Of a stretch of DNA of 64,000 bases, positions 27,242 to 36,725 are shown piece after piece. Location of the stretch: positions 124,001-188,000 of the forward strand of contig CAVXUB010000001.1 in assembly GCA_963764805.1 (NCBI GenBank). The letters run 5' to 3'. Under the pieces are notes generated by a model that did no database searches, was not told the origin of the DNA, and saw only the letters and a list, made by a program, of their open reading frames with translations. This DNA comes from CAVXUB01 sp963764805 (lineage in GTDB: Bacteria > Actinomycetota > Acidimicrobiia > Acidimicrobiales > Bog-793). Numbering within the stretch: the first letter of the stretch is position 1; every line of letters begins with the position of its first letter. The translations under genes were made by a program, and so were the position numbers.

Positions 27242-29716
27242 ATGGCAGAGCAAGCCGGTCAAGCCGGGCACTACGACTTCCAGGCGGTCGAGACGCGCTG
27301 GCAACAGCGGTGGGCCGACGAGGGGACCTACCAGGTCGAGGCCGACGATCCGCGCCCTCCCTACTACGTCCTTTGCATGTACCCCTACCCGAGCGGGCCA
27401 GCCCACCAGGGACACGTGCGCAACTACACGTTCGGCGACCTCCTCGTCAGGTACCGCACTATGCAGGGGCATGCGGTGCTGTCACCCTTCGGTTTCGACT
27501 CGTTCGGGCTTCCGGCGGAGAACGCCGCCATCAAGGGGGGCGCCAAGCACCCACGCGAGTACACCGAGGCGCGCATCGCGGAGCTGAAGGGCAGCGTGCA
27601 GCGCCTCGGCGCGGTCTACGACTGGCGCCGCGAGGTCCGCAGCCACGACCCCGAATACATCAGGTGGAACCAGGTCATCTTCCTGCGGCTGCTGGAGCGG
27701 GGGCTCGCCTACAGACGGGAGGCGCCCGTCAACTGGTGCCCCGGCTGCAAGACGGTGCTGGCGAACGAACAGGTGCTGGCGGACGGGACGTGCGAGCGCT
27801 CGGGAGACGTCGTCGAGCGGAAGAGCCTCGAGCAGTGGTTCCTCAGGATCACCGACTACGCCGACGACCTCCTGATCGCTCTCGACGGGCTCGACTGGCC
27901 CGACCGGGTGAAGACCATGCAGCGCAACTGGATCGGTCGCTCGGAGGGCGCCCGTTTCAGGATGCACGTCGCAGGCAAGCCCGGCACGTCATTCGAAGTG
28001 TTCACCACCAGGCCGGACACGGGCTTCGGGATGACATATGCGGTGCTCGCCCCCGAGCACCCGCTCGTCCCCGGGATCACCACCGACGCCCAGCGCCACG
28101 AGGTGGATGCGATCCGCTCGCAAGCCTCCCAGAGCACGGACGTCGAGCGCCTCTCCTCGGAGGCGACCCTCGAGAAGCGAGGGGCCTTCACGGGTTCCTA
28201 CGCCATCAATCCGTTCAACGGGCAGCAGGTCCCGATCTACGTCGCCGACTACGTGCTGATGGGCTACGGCACGGGGGCGATCATGGCCGTGCCGGCCGAG
28301 GATCAGCGCGACTACGAGTTCGCCAAGGCTTACGGCTTGCCCGTCGTTCGCACCGTGCAGCCGCCCGAGGGCTGGGACGAGGATGCAGCCTTCACGGGCG
28401 ACGGGATCAAGATAAACAGCGACTTCCTCGACGGCCTCGACGTCACCACCGCCAAGCGGCGGGCGATCGAGTGGGTCGAGGAACGCTCGATCGGCGAGCG
28501 CACGATCAACTACCGGCTGCGGGACTGGCTGATCAGCCGCCAGCGCTATTGGGGCTGCCCGATCCCGATCGTCTACTGCCCGGAGCACGGCCCCGTGCCC
28601 GTACCCGAGTCGGAGCTCCCCATCCTCTTGCCGGAGGACGTGGAGTTCCTGCCGACGGGCGAGTCGCCGCTCCGCTCGCACGAGCAGTTCCTCCGGGCGA
28701 GTTGCCCGGTCTGCGGCTGCCCTGCATCTCGCGAGACCGACACGATGGACACCTTCGTCGACTCCTCCTGGTACTTCCTGCGGTTCTGCGACCCACACAA
28801 CTCCGAGGCGCCGTTCTCCCCCGGTCTGGCTGACCATTGGATGCCGGTCGACCAGTACATAGGCGGCATCACTCACGCGATCCTCCACCTGCTCTACGCC
28901 CGCTTCTACACCCGGGCCCTCGGCGACGCGGGGCTCGGGCCGGCGCAGCTTCGCGAGCCCTTCCAGCAGCTGTTCTGCCAGGGGATGATCCGCCTCGGCG
29001 GCCGGGCGATGTCCAAGTCACGGGGCAACGTGGTGTCGCCGGACGAGTACTTCCGTACGGTCGGGGCCGACGCCCTGCGCCTGTTCCACCTCTTCGCCGG
29101 CCCACCGGAGGAGGACATCGACTGGACGGACCAGACCGACCAGATCATCGAGGGCTGCGGGAGGTACATCGGCCGCGTCTGGAGGCTGGCCACCGCAGAG
29201 CGCGCGGCGGAGTCGACCAATCCGTCACCAGCTCCTGCGATCGAGCTCGACCGGGCGGCGCACAAGGCTGTGGCCCGTGTGAGCGAGGACGTCGAGCGTT
29301 TTGCCTTCAACACGGCGGTCGCCACCTGCATGGAGCTGACCAACACGATCTACCAGCATGTGCATGCCGGTACTGATCCCGATGCGGTCGCCCGTGCGGT
29401 CGACACGTTGTTGCTGCTGCTCGCGCCGATGATGCCTCACGTCACCGCCGAAGCATGGTCCCACCGTCACGGCACCCACATCCACACGCAGCCGTGGCCC
29501 GTGGCCGACCCTGCGATGCTCCGCGAGGCGACCGTCACGATGGTGGTCCAGGTCGACGGCAGGGTGCGCGACCGGCTGGAGGTGGACTCGTCTCTCACCG
29601 CCGAGGAAGCCGAGAAGCTGGCACTTGCGGCGCCCAAGGTGCGAGATCTGATAGGCGACACCACGCCGGCTCGCGTCGTCGCCCGACCGCCGAAGCTGGT
29701 CAACATCGTCCGCTGA
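27242..29716 (+). CDS. leuS: Leucyl-tRNA synthetase
   Basis: Class Ia aminoacyl-tRNA synthetase of 824 residues. The HIGH-type motif is [18 protein letters not shown], and [18 protein letters not shown] follows. The zinc-type insert has [14 protein letters not shown]. The CP1 editing domain contains [20 protein letters not shown]. The KMSKS motif appears as [11 protein letters not shown], an accepted variant. The C-terminal anticodon domain is complete. The ATG at 27242 gives the usual bacterial N-terminus. Housekeeping gene; monocistronic, convergent with the HAD gene. Confidence 0.97.
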   Translation: MAEQAGQAGHYDFQAVETRWQQRWADEGTYQVEADDPRPPYYVLCMYPYPSGPAHQGHVRNYTFGDLLVRYRTMQGHAVLSPFGFDSFGLPAENAAIKGGAKHPREYTEARIAELKGSVQRLGAVYDWRREVRSHDPEYIRWNQVIFLRLLERGLAYRREAPVNWCPGCKTVLANEQVLADGTCERSGDVVERKSLEQWFLRITDYADDLLIALDGLDWPDRVKTMQRNWIGRSEGARFRMHVAGKPGTSFEVFTTRPDTGFGMTYAVLAPEHPLVPGITTDAQRHEVDAIRSQASQSTDVERLSSEATLEKRGAFTGSYAINPFNGQQVPIYVADYVLMGYGTGAIMAVPAEDQRDYEFAKAYGLPVVRTVQPPEGWDEDAAFTGDGIKINSDFLDGLDVTTAKRRAIEWVEERSIGERTINYRLRDWLISRQRYWGCPIPIVYCPEHGPVPVPESELPILLPEDVEFLPTGESPLRSHEQFLRASCPVCGCPASRETDTMDTFVDSSWYFLRFCDPHNSEAPFSPGLADHWMPVDQYIGGITHAILHLLYARFYTRALGDAGLGPAQLREPFQQLFCQGMIRLGGRAMSKSRGNVVSPDEYFRTVGADALRLFHLFAGPPEEDIDWTDQTDQIIEGCGRYIGRVWRLATAERAAESTNPSPAPAIELDRAAHKAVARVSEDVERFAFNTAVATCMELTNTIYQHVHAGTDPDAVARAVDTLLLLLAPMMPHVTAEAWSHRHGTHIHTQPWPVADPAMLREATVTMVVQVDGRVRDRLEVDSSLTAEEAEKLALAAPKVRDLIGDTTPARVVARPPKLVNIVR

Positions 29717-29725
29717 TTCGACTCC

Positions 29726-29747
29726 GCTGAGTCTGCCGACTCTCAGC
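29726..29747. terminator. Hairpin between convergent leuS and HAD gene
   Basis: gctgagtc, loop tgcc, then gactc-t-cagc (8-bp stem with one bulged T) lies just after the leuS stop and overlaps the end of the HAD gene. No clear T-tract follows on either strand, so it is a weak or bidirectional terminator at best. Confidence 0.35.
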
Positions 29748-30429
29748 GAGACAGCCCGGCCAGCGCCGCCACTCGCCCGTCGTCGATGTCGAGCAGCGAG
29801 CCCAGCACCACGTCGGCGACAACGAGACGATGGTCGCCGACCGAGGTTCCCCTCGGCACGGCGACCGTCCGCATCCTCGCTGCCTTGGCTGCGATGATGC
29901 CGTTCAGCGAGTCCTCGAACGCCAGACAGTCGACCGGGTGCACGCCGAGCTTGGAAGCCGCCGTCAGGAACACCGAAGGGTGCGGTTTGCCGAAGGGCTC
30001 GTCCTCGGCCGAGACGACCGCATCGAGATGCCCCGCCAGCCCGAAACGCTCCATCACCGCATCGAGCACCACCCAAGTCGACCCGGTAGCCAAGCCGACC
30101 ACCAGCCGGTGGGACCGGCACCAATCGATCGCCTCCAAGGCACCCGGCAGCAGCTCGGCATCGTGCACGACGCGCTCCGCGACACGCCTGGTTATCTGCT
30201 CGACCAGTGCGTCGTCGGGAGGCTCGCCCCAATCCTGCAACGACCGCCGGAGCGCCACGACCTCGTCCACGCGCATCCCCGTCGTGACGACACCCGGCCA
30301 CTTCGCCAGGTCGAGCCCAACGCCGCCGAACACCTCGTCGTGCACGGAGCGCCAGATCGGCTCCGAATCCAGCAACAGCCCGTCCATGTCGAACACGGCG
30401 CCGCTGGCGCGCGTGCTCACGGCGGTCAC
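29743..30429 (-). CDS. HAD-family sugar-phosphate phosphatase/phosphoglucomutase-like
   Basis: A 228-residue HAD hydrolase of the beta-phosphoglucomutase/hexitol phosphatase type. Motif I is GAVFDMDGLLLDSEP with the nucleophile Asp and acid/base Asp. Motif II lies in VGLATGSTW, the motif III lysine in EPFGKPHPSVFL, and motif IV in CLAFEDSLNGIIAA. An alpha-helical cap of type C1 is inserted after motif I. The GTG at 30429 overlaps the upstream gene stop (GTGA), so this start is preferred over GTG 30420. The substrate is not certain. Confidence 0.88.
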   Translation of the reverse strand: MTAVSTRASGAVFDMDGLLLDSEPIWRSVHDEVFGGVGLDLAKWPGVVTTGMRVDEVVALRRSLQDWGEPPDDALVEQITRRVAERVVHDAELLPGALEAIDWCRSHRLVVGLATGSTWVVLDAVMERFGLAGHLDAVVSAEDEPFGKPHPSVFLTAASKLGVHPVDCLAFEDSLNGIIAAKAARMRTVAVPRGTSVGDHRLVVADVVLGSLLDIDDGRVAALAGLSR

Positions 30430-31499
30430 AAGGGAGGCGGGGGCGGGGGCTGCGGTGGCATCCAGCCGGACGGAGGGTCGCTCCCCGGCTCGGCGATCTC
30501 CACGGCGCGGGAGCGCTCGTAGGAGGCTTGGTAGTCCAAGCGTGCACGGGGCGTCACCGGGTTCCTCACGACGTGGCGTCGCTCCGGCAGGTCTACGCAG
30601 AGCCCGAACTCGCGCAGCGGCCTGACGATCGGTTCCGCCGTCGCCGCCCACGTAGGCACGGGCTCCGGTGTCGGCCCTTCCGACTGAGCGGCCCGCGCAA
30701 GGTGCTCAGCCGGCAACGGCCGCGAGACCGGCTCCGATTCCCGCCCGAACTCGGCTGACTCCACGAAACTCGCCCCCGCCGGCGGGACCGCAGCCGGCAT
30801 CTCGACTCCCGACGGGGGCGGGGCCGGCGGGTCCGCCGGGGCCGACTCGATCGTCCGGCGGTCGAGGCGGGACCACACCTGCGTCGGGCTGTGCAGTTCC
30901 TCAGGCGTCAACGCAGGCAGATCCTCGGACGCCAGTCGCAGCCGCCAGGCGAAGAACGCGGATGCCGCTGCGCCGACTGCGAACAGCAATCCCAGCCAGG
31001 CGCCGGCTCCCATGCTCACCGTCTGGCCGGCGGCTGCCGCGCTCCTCCCGAGCGGCGGCATCTGCCTCGCCACGAAACACGCCACCAGCACCAGGAGCAG
31101 ATTCGCCCCCGTCGCCGCGAGCAACACCTGCTCGCGGCGGAACCACGGCGGCGGCCGCCATGCGGTCGTCGCCTCGAGCGTCACCAGCAGCACAGTCGCC
31201 AGGCTGATGATCCAGATCAGAAAACGCCAGCCGCCCGCCACCATCGCGTTCGCCGAGCCGGAGACGCCGAGGGTCGAGGAGACGTGGGCCGTCGTATACC
31301 AGGGCAGCTCGAGCGCCAGGAACAAGGCGAGCGAGCTGACCCCGAGCAGCCGCGTGACGAGGTCGAGGCGTCGCACGTCGAAACTGCCCGACGGGGCCCA
31401 GGCAGAATCCAGCCGCGGTAGCTCCTCCGCTCCGATCGTGGGTGCGGGCGCGGCGGCGGTATCGATCAGATCAACCGGAGAGGTGCTCATCGTGCTCAT
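30426..31499 (-). CDS. Four-helix LPW-motif membrane protein with Pro-rich C-terminus
   Basis: A 357-residue unknown protein. Residues about 45-200 hold four hydrophobic helices, the first ending in FLALELPWYTTAHV. A long Pro/Glu-rich cytosolic tail follows, ending in a polyproline run. Start ATG 31499 overlaps the stop of the upstream zinc-ribbon gene by 4 bp (ATGA), and its own stop overlaps the HAD gene, so three genes are coupled. It is related in layout to the zinc-ribbon membrane proteins at 26282-27082 and 31496-32635. No function is known. Confidence 0.65.
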   Translation of the reverse strand: MSTMSTSPVDLIDTAAAPAPTIGAEELPRLDSAWAPSGSFDVRRLDLVTRLLGVSSLALFLALELPWYTTAHVSSTLGVSGSANAMVAGGWRFLIWIISLATVLLVTLEATTAWRPPPWFRREQVLLAATGANLLLVLVACFVARQMPPLGRSAAAAGQTVSMGAGAWLGLLFAVGAAASAFFAWRLRLASEDLPALTPEELHSPTQVWSRLDRRTIESAPADPPAPPPSGVEMPAAVPPAGASFVESAEFGRESEPVSRPLPAEHLARAAQSEGPTPEPVPTWAATAEPIVRPLREFGLCVDLPERRHVVRNPVTPRARLDYQASYERSRAVEIAEPGSDPPSGWMPPQPPPPPPL

Positions 31500-32635
31500 C
31501 GCCCCCTGCTCAGCAACGAGACTCCGCACGTCTTGCAGACGCGTCGGGACTCCGGGTTCTCGCCTCCGCAGATCATGCACATCGTTCCGGTGGGCTCATA
31601 GGTGCCGCGGCGAGCCACCTGCTCCTCTCCGAGCTCGCCCTCAGCACCGTCCTGGCGGCGCGCCGTCGCACGAGAGCGGGCGCTGTGAAGGGGCGCCCGG
31701 TGCTCGGGACGCCGCACTGGGCCGCGCTCGGGGCGCCGCTCCGTACGAGCCCGATGGCGGGCAGGACGCTCCTCGTCGATCCGCGGCAGCGGCTCCGGCT
31801 CGTGCGTCGCCTCCTCCGGCGGAGATGGCGGCGGCGGGCTCATCAGCTCCGGCTCGCCTCGCCTGACGAGGGCGCCTCCGACGGCGCAGATCGCAGCCAA
31901 GAGAGCGATCAGCGCTCCGTAGTCGAGGCTCCAGTGCCCCCCGTCGGGAGGCATGAGGATCCCGAGCACGGCGATGAAGAGGTTGATCCAGGTCACCGAA
32001 GCCACGAGCTGCCAGTGGGGCAAAGGGATGTGCCGTCCATTGCCCGGGTAGGTGCGGGCGCCCAGGTATCCGAGCAGGCCGAGAGTGAGCAGGACCGTGA
32101 TCCAGTGCCAGCCGCCGGCCCCAAAGGCGTCGACGTGGGTCGGCACGGCAATCCGTAGCCCGGCGACAGTCGACCGTCTCGAGCCCGAGAACCAAGGCAG
32201 CAACTGGCAGGCGAGCAGCACGACGCTCGACCCGCCCGCGAGCAGGTCGCCGCGCCCCAGGCGCCAAAGACGGGCGCCGGGCTCCCTGCTGTAGTCGCCG
32301 GGAACACCGTCCTCTGCGGGCAGCTCGACGACCGGGTCCGGGGCGACCCCGCTCGATGTGGGCGGGTCGACCACGTCCGGCGAGTCGGCAGCCGGGCGGA
32401 GGTCCGGGGACATGAGGTGGTCAGCCCGCCGATCAACGACAGCCGACGGGAGCGGATCCGAGGCGACGGTTGATGACGAGAGGCCCGGGTCACGCGACTG
32501 CCCGCACATCGGGCAGAAGGTCGCCTCGGCGATGAGCAGGTCGGTACCACACCTCTCGCAAATCGCCAGATCTGTCTTGAATCCCACGGAAGAAGTCGTC
32601 ACGGCAATCAGGGCGACCGTAGCATCCACATGCAT
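31496..32635 (-). CDS. Membrane protein with zinc ribbons at both ends
   Basis: A 379-residue unknown protein. The N-terminal ribbon is AICERCGTDL then FCPMCGQS. A Pro/Asp-rich linker leads to four hydrophobic segments (residues about 135-255), the first ending LACQLLPWFSGS. A basic Arg-rich stretch follows, and the C-terminal ribbon is CMICGGENPE then CKTCGVSLL. The ATG at 32635 has no clear ribosome site; an in-frame GTG twelve codons downstream is an alternative. It is first in a three-gene overlapping set with 30426-31499 and the HAD gene. Confidence 0.65.
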   Translation of the reverse strand: MHVDATVALIAVTTSSVGFKTDLAICERCGTDLLIAEATFCPMCGQSRDPGLSSSTVASDPLPSAVVDRRADHLMSPDLRPAADSPDVVDPPTSSGVAPDPVVELPAEDGVPGDYSREPGARLWRLGRGDLLAGGSSVVLLACQLLPWFSGSRRSTVAGLRIAVPTHVDAFGAGGWHWITVLLTLGLLGYLGARTYPGNGRHIPLPHWQLVASVTWINLFIAVLGILMPPDGGHWSLDYGALIALLAAICAVGGALVRRGEPELMSPPPPSPPEEATHEPEPLPRIDEERPARHRARTERRPERGPVRRPEHRAPLHSARSRATARRQDGAEGELGEEQVARRGTYEPTGTMCMICGGENPESRRVCKTCGVSLLSRGR

Positions 32636-32761
32636 TAAAACCGCGGATGCTAAGAGGTGTCACCCTCGCTCCAGAGCGCCGCCCATTGCTCCGGACTGGT
32701 CAGCGCCGCTCCAGCGCCGCGCCAGCGGCTCCGGACTGGCCAGCCCCGCTTCCGCGCCGGT

Positions 32762-33772
32762 TCAGCGCCGCTTCAGCGCCGCGATGACGCCGCTCCAGGT
32801 CTCCCTGTCGATCTGGTACGGCGCATAGAAGGAGAAGCGGTCGACGATGTCCCCGTAGCGGGAGAGCACACGATCGGCGACCTCGTCGACCGGCGCGACC
32901 ACCGCGAAGGTCTCCAGCATCTCGGGCGTGATCAGGTCGGCCATCTCCGCCCACTTGCCTTGCTTGGACAGAGCGTTGAGCTTCGGATGCAGCTCGCCCC
33001 AGCCGTGGTGGTCGAGCACCGGCAGATAAGCGGGAGTCGAGCCGTAGAAGGCGATCTGTGCCTTCACAGCCCCGGCGGCGGCGGCCATCTGCTCGTCGCT
33101 CTCGCCGGTGACGACGAAGCCCGGGTAGGAGACCTGCATCTCGGCGCGGGAGCGTCCTGCCTTCTCGATGCCCCGCTGGAAGGCGGGCAACGTCACCTCG
33201 CTCAGGTAGCTCTGCGTCGTGAAGCCGTGGACCAGGACACCGTCGGCGACCTCGCCTGCGACCTCGGCCATCAGCTCGCCCACGGCGGCTACGAGCACCT
33301 TCGGCCTCCCGTGCGGGTTCGGTCCCGGATCGAAGAACGGGTTCATCAGCGTGTGCGTGTAGAACTCCCCCCGGAACTCGAGCTTGGTGCGCTCGTTCCA
33401 GGACTCCCAGATCGCCCGCAGCGCCAGCACGAACTCGCGCATCCGAGGGGCCGGGTGAGACCAGGGCATGGAGAACCGCTTCTCGATGTGCGGCTTGATC
33501 TGGGACCCGAGCCCGAGCAGGAAGCGACCGCCTGTGTAGAGCTGCATGTCATTGGCGAGCATCGCCATGTTCATCGGATTGCGGGCGAACGCCACCGCGA
33601 TCCCGGTCCCGAGCTCCACGTGCTCGGTGTGCTGTGACGCCAGCAGCAGCGGGAAGAACGGGTCGTGCCCGGTCTCAGGGGACCAGATCCCGTCGTAACC
33701 GTCGAGCTCTGCCTGCCGGGCGTGCGCAGCGATTCCCGCCGGATCGAAGCCAACCCCTCCGTCTACGAGCAT
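32762..33772 (-). CDS. LLM-class, probably F420-dependent oxidoreductase (TIGR03617-like)
   Basis: A 336-residue luciferase-like TIM-barrel flavin/F420 enzyme. Characteristic blocks are GYDGIWSPETGHDPFFPL, VELGTGIAVAFARNPMNMAM, GGRFLLGLGSQIKPHIEKR and VHPxx-like MPWSHPAPRMREFV. The subfamily is common in mycobacteria and other F420 users. The ATG at 33772 lies in the second copy of a 23-bp imperfect duplication that also duplicates the start codon out of frame. A GTG nine codons upstream is an alternative. The substrate is unknown. Confidence 0.85.
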   Translation of the reverse strand: MLVDGGVGFDPAGIAAHARQAELDGYDGIWSPETGHDPFFPLLLASQHTEHVELGTGIAVAFARNPMNMAMLANDMQLYTGGRFLLGLGSQIKPHIEKRFSMPWSHPAPRMREFVLALRAIWESWNERTKLEFRGEFYTHTLMNPFFDPGPNPHGRPKVLVAAVGELMAEVAGEVADGVLVHGFTTQSYLSEVTLPAFQRGIEKAGRSRAEMQVSYPGFVVTGESDEQMAAAAGAVKAQIAFYGSTPAYLPVLDHHGWGELHPKLNALSKQGKWAEMADLITPEMLETFAVVAPVDEVADRVLSRYGDIVDRFSFYAPYQIDRETWSGVIAALKRR

Positions 33773-33843
33773 CCAGCGACTCCGTCTATGAGCATCCACC
33801 GACGGTACTTTGCCGACGCCGACGCGCACCAACGTCGGCTCCC

Positions 33844-34728
33844 CTATCCCCCCGATCCCTCGCCTCGCAGGTACCGCTCCAGCTCGGCAGCCAGCTCGTC
33901 CCCTGACGGCAACCTTCCGCCGGACTCCTCCAGCCGGCCCAGGCTGGTGCCTTCCGCCTCGTCGATCCGTTGCTCGAGCGCCTGCACCAGAGTCAGATGC
34001 TCCTCGCTCTGCGAGATCAGCTCGTCCACCTTCTCGCGCGCCGCGTCGGCGGCCGCCTGCAGCGCGGCGACATCGACGGCCAGCCCCGCCACCGAGCAAA
34101 GCGCCTCGACGAGCTTCACCGACGCCGCCGGAAAGGGCATTGCGGCCACGTAGTGGGGGACGCGCGCCCACAAGCCGACAGATGGGATCCCGGCCTCGGC
34201 GCAGGCTCTCTCGATCACCGCTTCGATGCCGGCCGGCACTTCCAGTGCCCCGCCGATGAAGCCGACCTGCGCCGCCAGCTCCTCGTTCGACGCCGTCGAG
34301 GCCAGCCGGACGGGGCGGGTGTGAGGCACAGCTGCAGGAAAACCTCCTAGCCCGACCTGCAGCCTGACCCCGAACTCGGTGGCCAGGGAAGCCACCGCGG
34401 CGGAGAAGCTCTGCCAGCGGAAGTCCGGTTCGGGACCGACGAGGAACAGGACGCCGTTCCCCGCAGCGTCCATGCCGGCACGGATCTCCGGCGCGATCCA
34501 GCTGACGCCGGCGTTCTGGCCGTCGCGCAAGGACAACCGGGGCCGCCGGGCGCGGAAGTCGATCAGCTCGTCGGCCTCGAACACGACGACGGGCTCGGTG
34601 GGTATCGCCTCCTCCAAGGCGGTCCATGCCGTCGATCCGGCAAAGCCTGCATCGATCCAGCCGTCCATCACCACGACGAGCACCGGTGAGGGAGGAGGTT
34701 CCGTTCCTGTCCGTGTATAGAGAGCCAT
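33844..34728 (-). CDS. PAC2 family protein
   Basis: A 294-residue protein of the PAC2 (proteasome assembly chaperone 2-like) family found in actinobacteria and archaea. Supporting regions are VLVVVMDGWIDAGFAGSTA at the N-terminus, VVVFEADELIDFRARRP, the FLVGPEPDFRW block, and the conserved SVGLWARVPHYVAAMPFPAA. A Glu-rich helical tail follows. In actinomycetes it may serve proteasome or ATP-grasp ligase related roles, but no proteasome gene is nearby. It lies 13 bp after the phosphotransferase stop. Confidence 0.85.
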   Translation of the reverse strand: MALYTRTGTEPPPSPVLVVVMDGWIDAGFAGSTAWTALEEAIPTEPVVVFEADELIDFRARRPRLSLRDGQNAGVSWIAPEIRAGMDAAGNGVLFLVGPEPDFRWQSFSAAVASLATEFGVRLQVGLGGFPAAVPHTRPVRLASTASNEELAAQVGFIGGALEVPAGIEAVIERACAEAGIPSVGLWARVPHYVAAMPFPAASVKLVEALCSVAGLAVDVAALQAAADAAREKVDELISQSEEHLTLVQALEQRIDEAEGTSLGRLEESGGRLPSGDELAAELERYLRGEGSGG

Positions 34729-34741
34729 CTACCGAACCTTG

Positions 34742-35767
34742 TCAGAGCCGCGCCGCTGCGAGTTGCGACTCTTGCGCCAGCCACTCGACCTGCGTGCCGA
34801 AAGAGTCCACACCGGTCCTGTCCCCACCGGCTGCGCCGCCCGCATAGCGGGCCATCACGCCCTGCAGGATGCACGCCAACTTCCAGTACCCAAAGGCGAC
34901 GTAGTAGTCGAGGGCGGAGACGTCGCGGCCGGATCGCTCCGCATAGCGCCGGCAGAGCTCGGCCCTCGACGCGAAACCTTCGACGGTCGTCGGCGCGATC
35001 CCGAGGGCCGTGTGCGGGTCCCCCGGCTCGGCCCAGTAGACCATCAACAGACCTAGGTCGGCCAGTGGGTCCCCGAGGGTGCAGATCTCCCAGTCCAGCA
35101 CCGCCATCACGGACCCGTCGGCGCCGAGCATCGTGTTGTCCAGGCGGTAGTCGCCATGGACGATGGCGGCCGGCCCCTGCTCCGGTATGCGAGAGGACAG
35201 GAGCTCGAACATCTCGTCGACGGCGTCGATCCGCCGGACGCCCTCGATCTGTGAGTGCTCGAACTGCCCGTGCCAGCGCTGCAGCTGGCGGGCGACGTAA
35301 CCCTCCCGCCGTCCCAGCTCGCCCAGCCCGACAGATTCCACGTCCAGCGCGTGCAGGTCGGCGAGCACGTCGACGAGGGCCGGACCGGCCCGCCTCCTCG
35401 CCTCCACACCGAGGACCCGTTCTGCCGTCGGCGCGTCCCGCAGGACGTAGCCATCGACGTAGCTCATGACGTAGAAGGGCGCTCCCGTGACAGATGCGTC
35501 GCTGCAGAACCCGAGTGCATGCGGTACCGGCACGGCGGTCGGCCCGAGCGCGCTGACGATCCTGAACTCCCGGCTCATGTCGTGCGCCGTCGGCAGCACG
35601 TGGTGGGCGGGCGGGCGGCGGAGCACCACCCGCCGCTGTGCGGCGTCGAGCACCTCGTAGGTGAGGTTCGAGCGGCCGCCTGCGACGAGGTTGAACTCGA
35701 GCGGCGGCACCAGGCCGACCTCGCTCTGCAGCCACACCGTGACAGGTCCCTCCTCGATGCCCTCCAT
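34742..35767 (-). CDS. Phosphotransferase family (APH-like) protein
   Basis: A 341-residue aminoglycoside-phosphotransferase-fold kinase of the type often found with acyl-CoA dehydrogenases (ACAD10/11-like). Motifs include NLVAGGRSNLTYEV, VVLRRPP for the ATP lysine region, the Brenner-type catalytic loop AAIVHGDYRLDNTML, and the metal motif VLDWEICTLGDPLADLG. The ATG at 35767 matches the family N-terminus; upstream codons are a Pro-Glu repeat. The substrate is unknown. A hexanucleotide repeat tract lies between it and the upstream SDR gene. Confidence 0.88.
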   Translation of the reverse strand: MEGIEEGPVTVWLQSEVGLVPPLEFNLVAGGRSNLTYEVLDAAQRRVVLRRPPAHHVLPTAHDMSREFRIVSALGPTAVPVPHALGFCSDASVTGAPFYVMSYVDGYVLRDAPTAERVLGVEARRRAGPALVDVLADLHALDVESVGLGELGRREGYVARQLQRWHGQFEHSQIEGVRRIDAVDEMFELLSSRIPEQGPAAIVHGDYRLDNTMLGADGSVMAVLDWEICTLGDPLADLGLLMVYWAEPGDPHTALGIAPTTVEGFASRAELCRRYAERSGRDVSALDYYVAFGYWKLACILQGVMARYAGGAAGGDRTGVDSFGTQVEWLAQESQLAAARL

Positions 35768-35846
35768 CGTGGCGAGGCTAATCGAGGGCCGCCGCGCCCA
35801 ATCCGGCGTCGGTGACGTCCCGCTTTCTGGCCGGCAGGCCGGCAAA

Positions 35847-35895
35847 GGCTCGGGCTCTGGCAAGGCTCGGGCTCAGGCTCAGGCTCAGATTCAGA
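35847..35895. repeat. Imperfect ggctca hexanucleotide tract
   Basis: About six to seven units of ggctca/ggctcg occur in the gap between the SDR and phosphotransferase genes, running into the SDR stop. It is a simple-sequence tract that could vary by slippage. It lies upstream of the phosphotransferase start, so length change could alter spacing to that gene. Confidence 0.6.
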
Positions 35896-36646
35896 GAGCG
35901 AGCGTCGCCCCCCCGTCGACCACCACCGCCGCACCGTTGATGAAACGCGCCGGCTCGGAGCACATGAAGGTCACGACCTTCCCGAAGTCGCCCGGGTCGC
36001 CCATCGTGCCGGGAGCCCCACCGCTGTTCGGTGAAGCGTTCCAACCCTGGCCCCCGAGCTGCATCATCCTGTCGGTGGCATGAGGGCCGGGGCACACGAG
36101 GTTGAGCGTGACGCGGCTCCCGGCGAGATCGGATGCTGCCGCCTTAACCCAACCCCACAGCCCGATCCGAGCTGCCGTCGACGCGGCCAGAGTGGGCGAT
36201 GCCTGGACGACCGTGTAAGACGTCACACAGCAGATCCGCCCCCAGCGTGTGGCGACCAGATGAGGCAGCGCCTCCCGCACGAAACGCACTGTGGTCAAGA
36301 AGTTCGACTCCACCGCCGAGCGGAGAGCATCGTCGTCGACCTCCAACGCCCGCCCGGGAGGCGGTCCCCCGGCGTTCGGCACGACGATGTCGAGGCGCCC
36401 GTAACGTTCCACGGTCGCCCGCACGAGCCGTTGCGGGGCTGACGGCTCGGTGACGTCGATCGGTACGGCGAGCACCTCTGTCCCCTGGGCCCTGAGCGCA
36501 AGCTCCGTCGCCGCCAGCGTGTTCTCGTCCCGCCCACAGATCGTGAGCCGCGCTCCCTCGGCGGCGAGGGACTCCGCCACGGCACGGCCGAGTCCCTTCG
36601 AGGAGGCGGCCACCAGCGCGACTCGCCCTCCGATCCCGAGTTCCAT
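35891..36646 (-). CDS. SDR-family oxidoreductase with atypical active site
   Basis: A 251-residue short-chain dehydrogenase-fold protein. The nucleotide motif is VAASSKGLGRAVAESLA, and VPNAGGPPPGRALEVDDD is the NAG region. The catalytic Ser region is CVTSYTVVQASPTL, but the usual Tyr-x-x-x-Lys is replaced by STAARIGLWGWVKA, as in a divergent 3-oxoacyl reductase-like subgroup. The C-terminal VVVDGGATLAL is normal. Activity as a standard dehydrogenase is therefore uncertain. It lies 79 bp after the M24 peptidase. Confidence 0.85.
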   Translation of the reverse strand: MELGIGGRVALVAASSKGLGRAVAESLAAEGARLTICGRDENTLAATELALRAQGTEVLAVPIDVTEPSAPQRLVRATVERYGRLDIVVPNAGGPPPGRALEVDDDALRSAVESNFLTTVRFVREALPHLVATRWGRICCVTSYTVVQASPTLAASTAARIGLWGWVKAAASDLAGSRVTLNLVCPGPHATDRMMQLGGQGWNASPNSGGAPGTMGDPGDFGKVVTFMCSEPARFINGAAVVVDGGATLAL

Positions 36647-36725
36647 GACCCTCCCCTGATGCAGGCGTCAGCTACGCCAGTCCCCAGTCACCCGCATCGC
36701 ATATCGCGCCCTCGGAGCGGGACCC

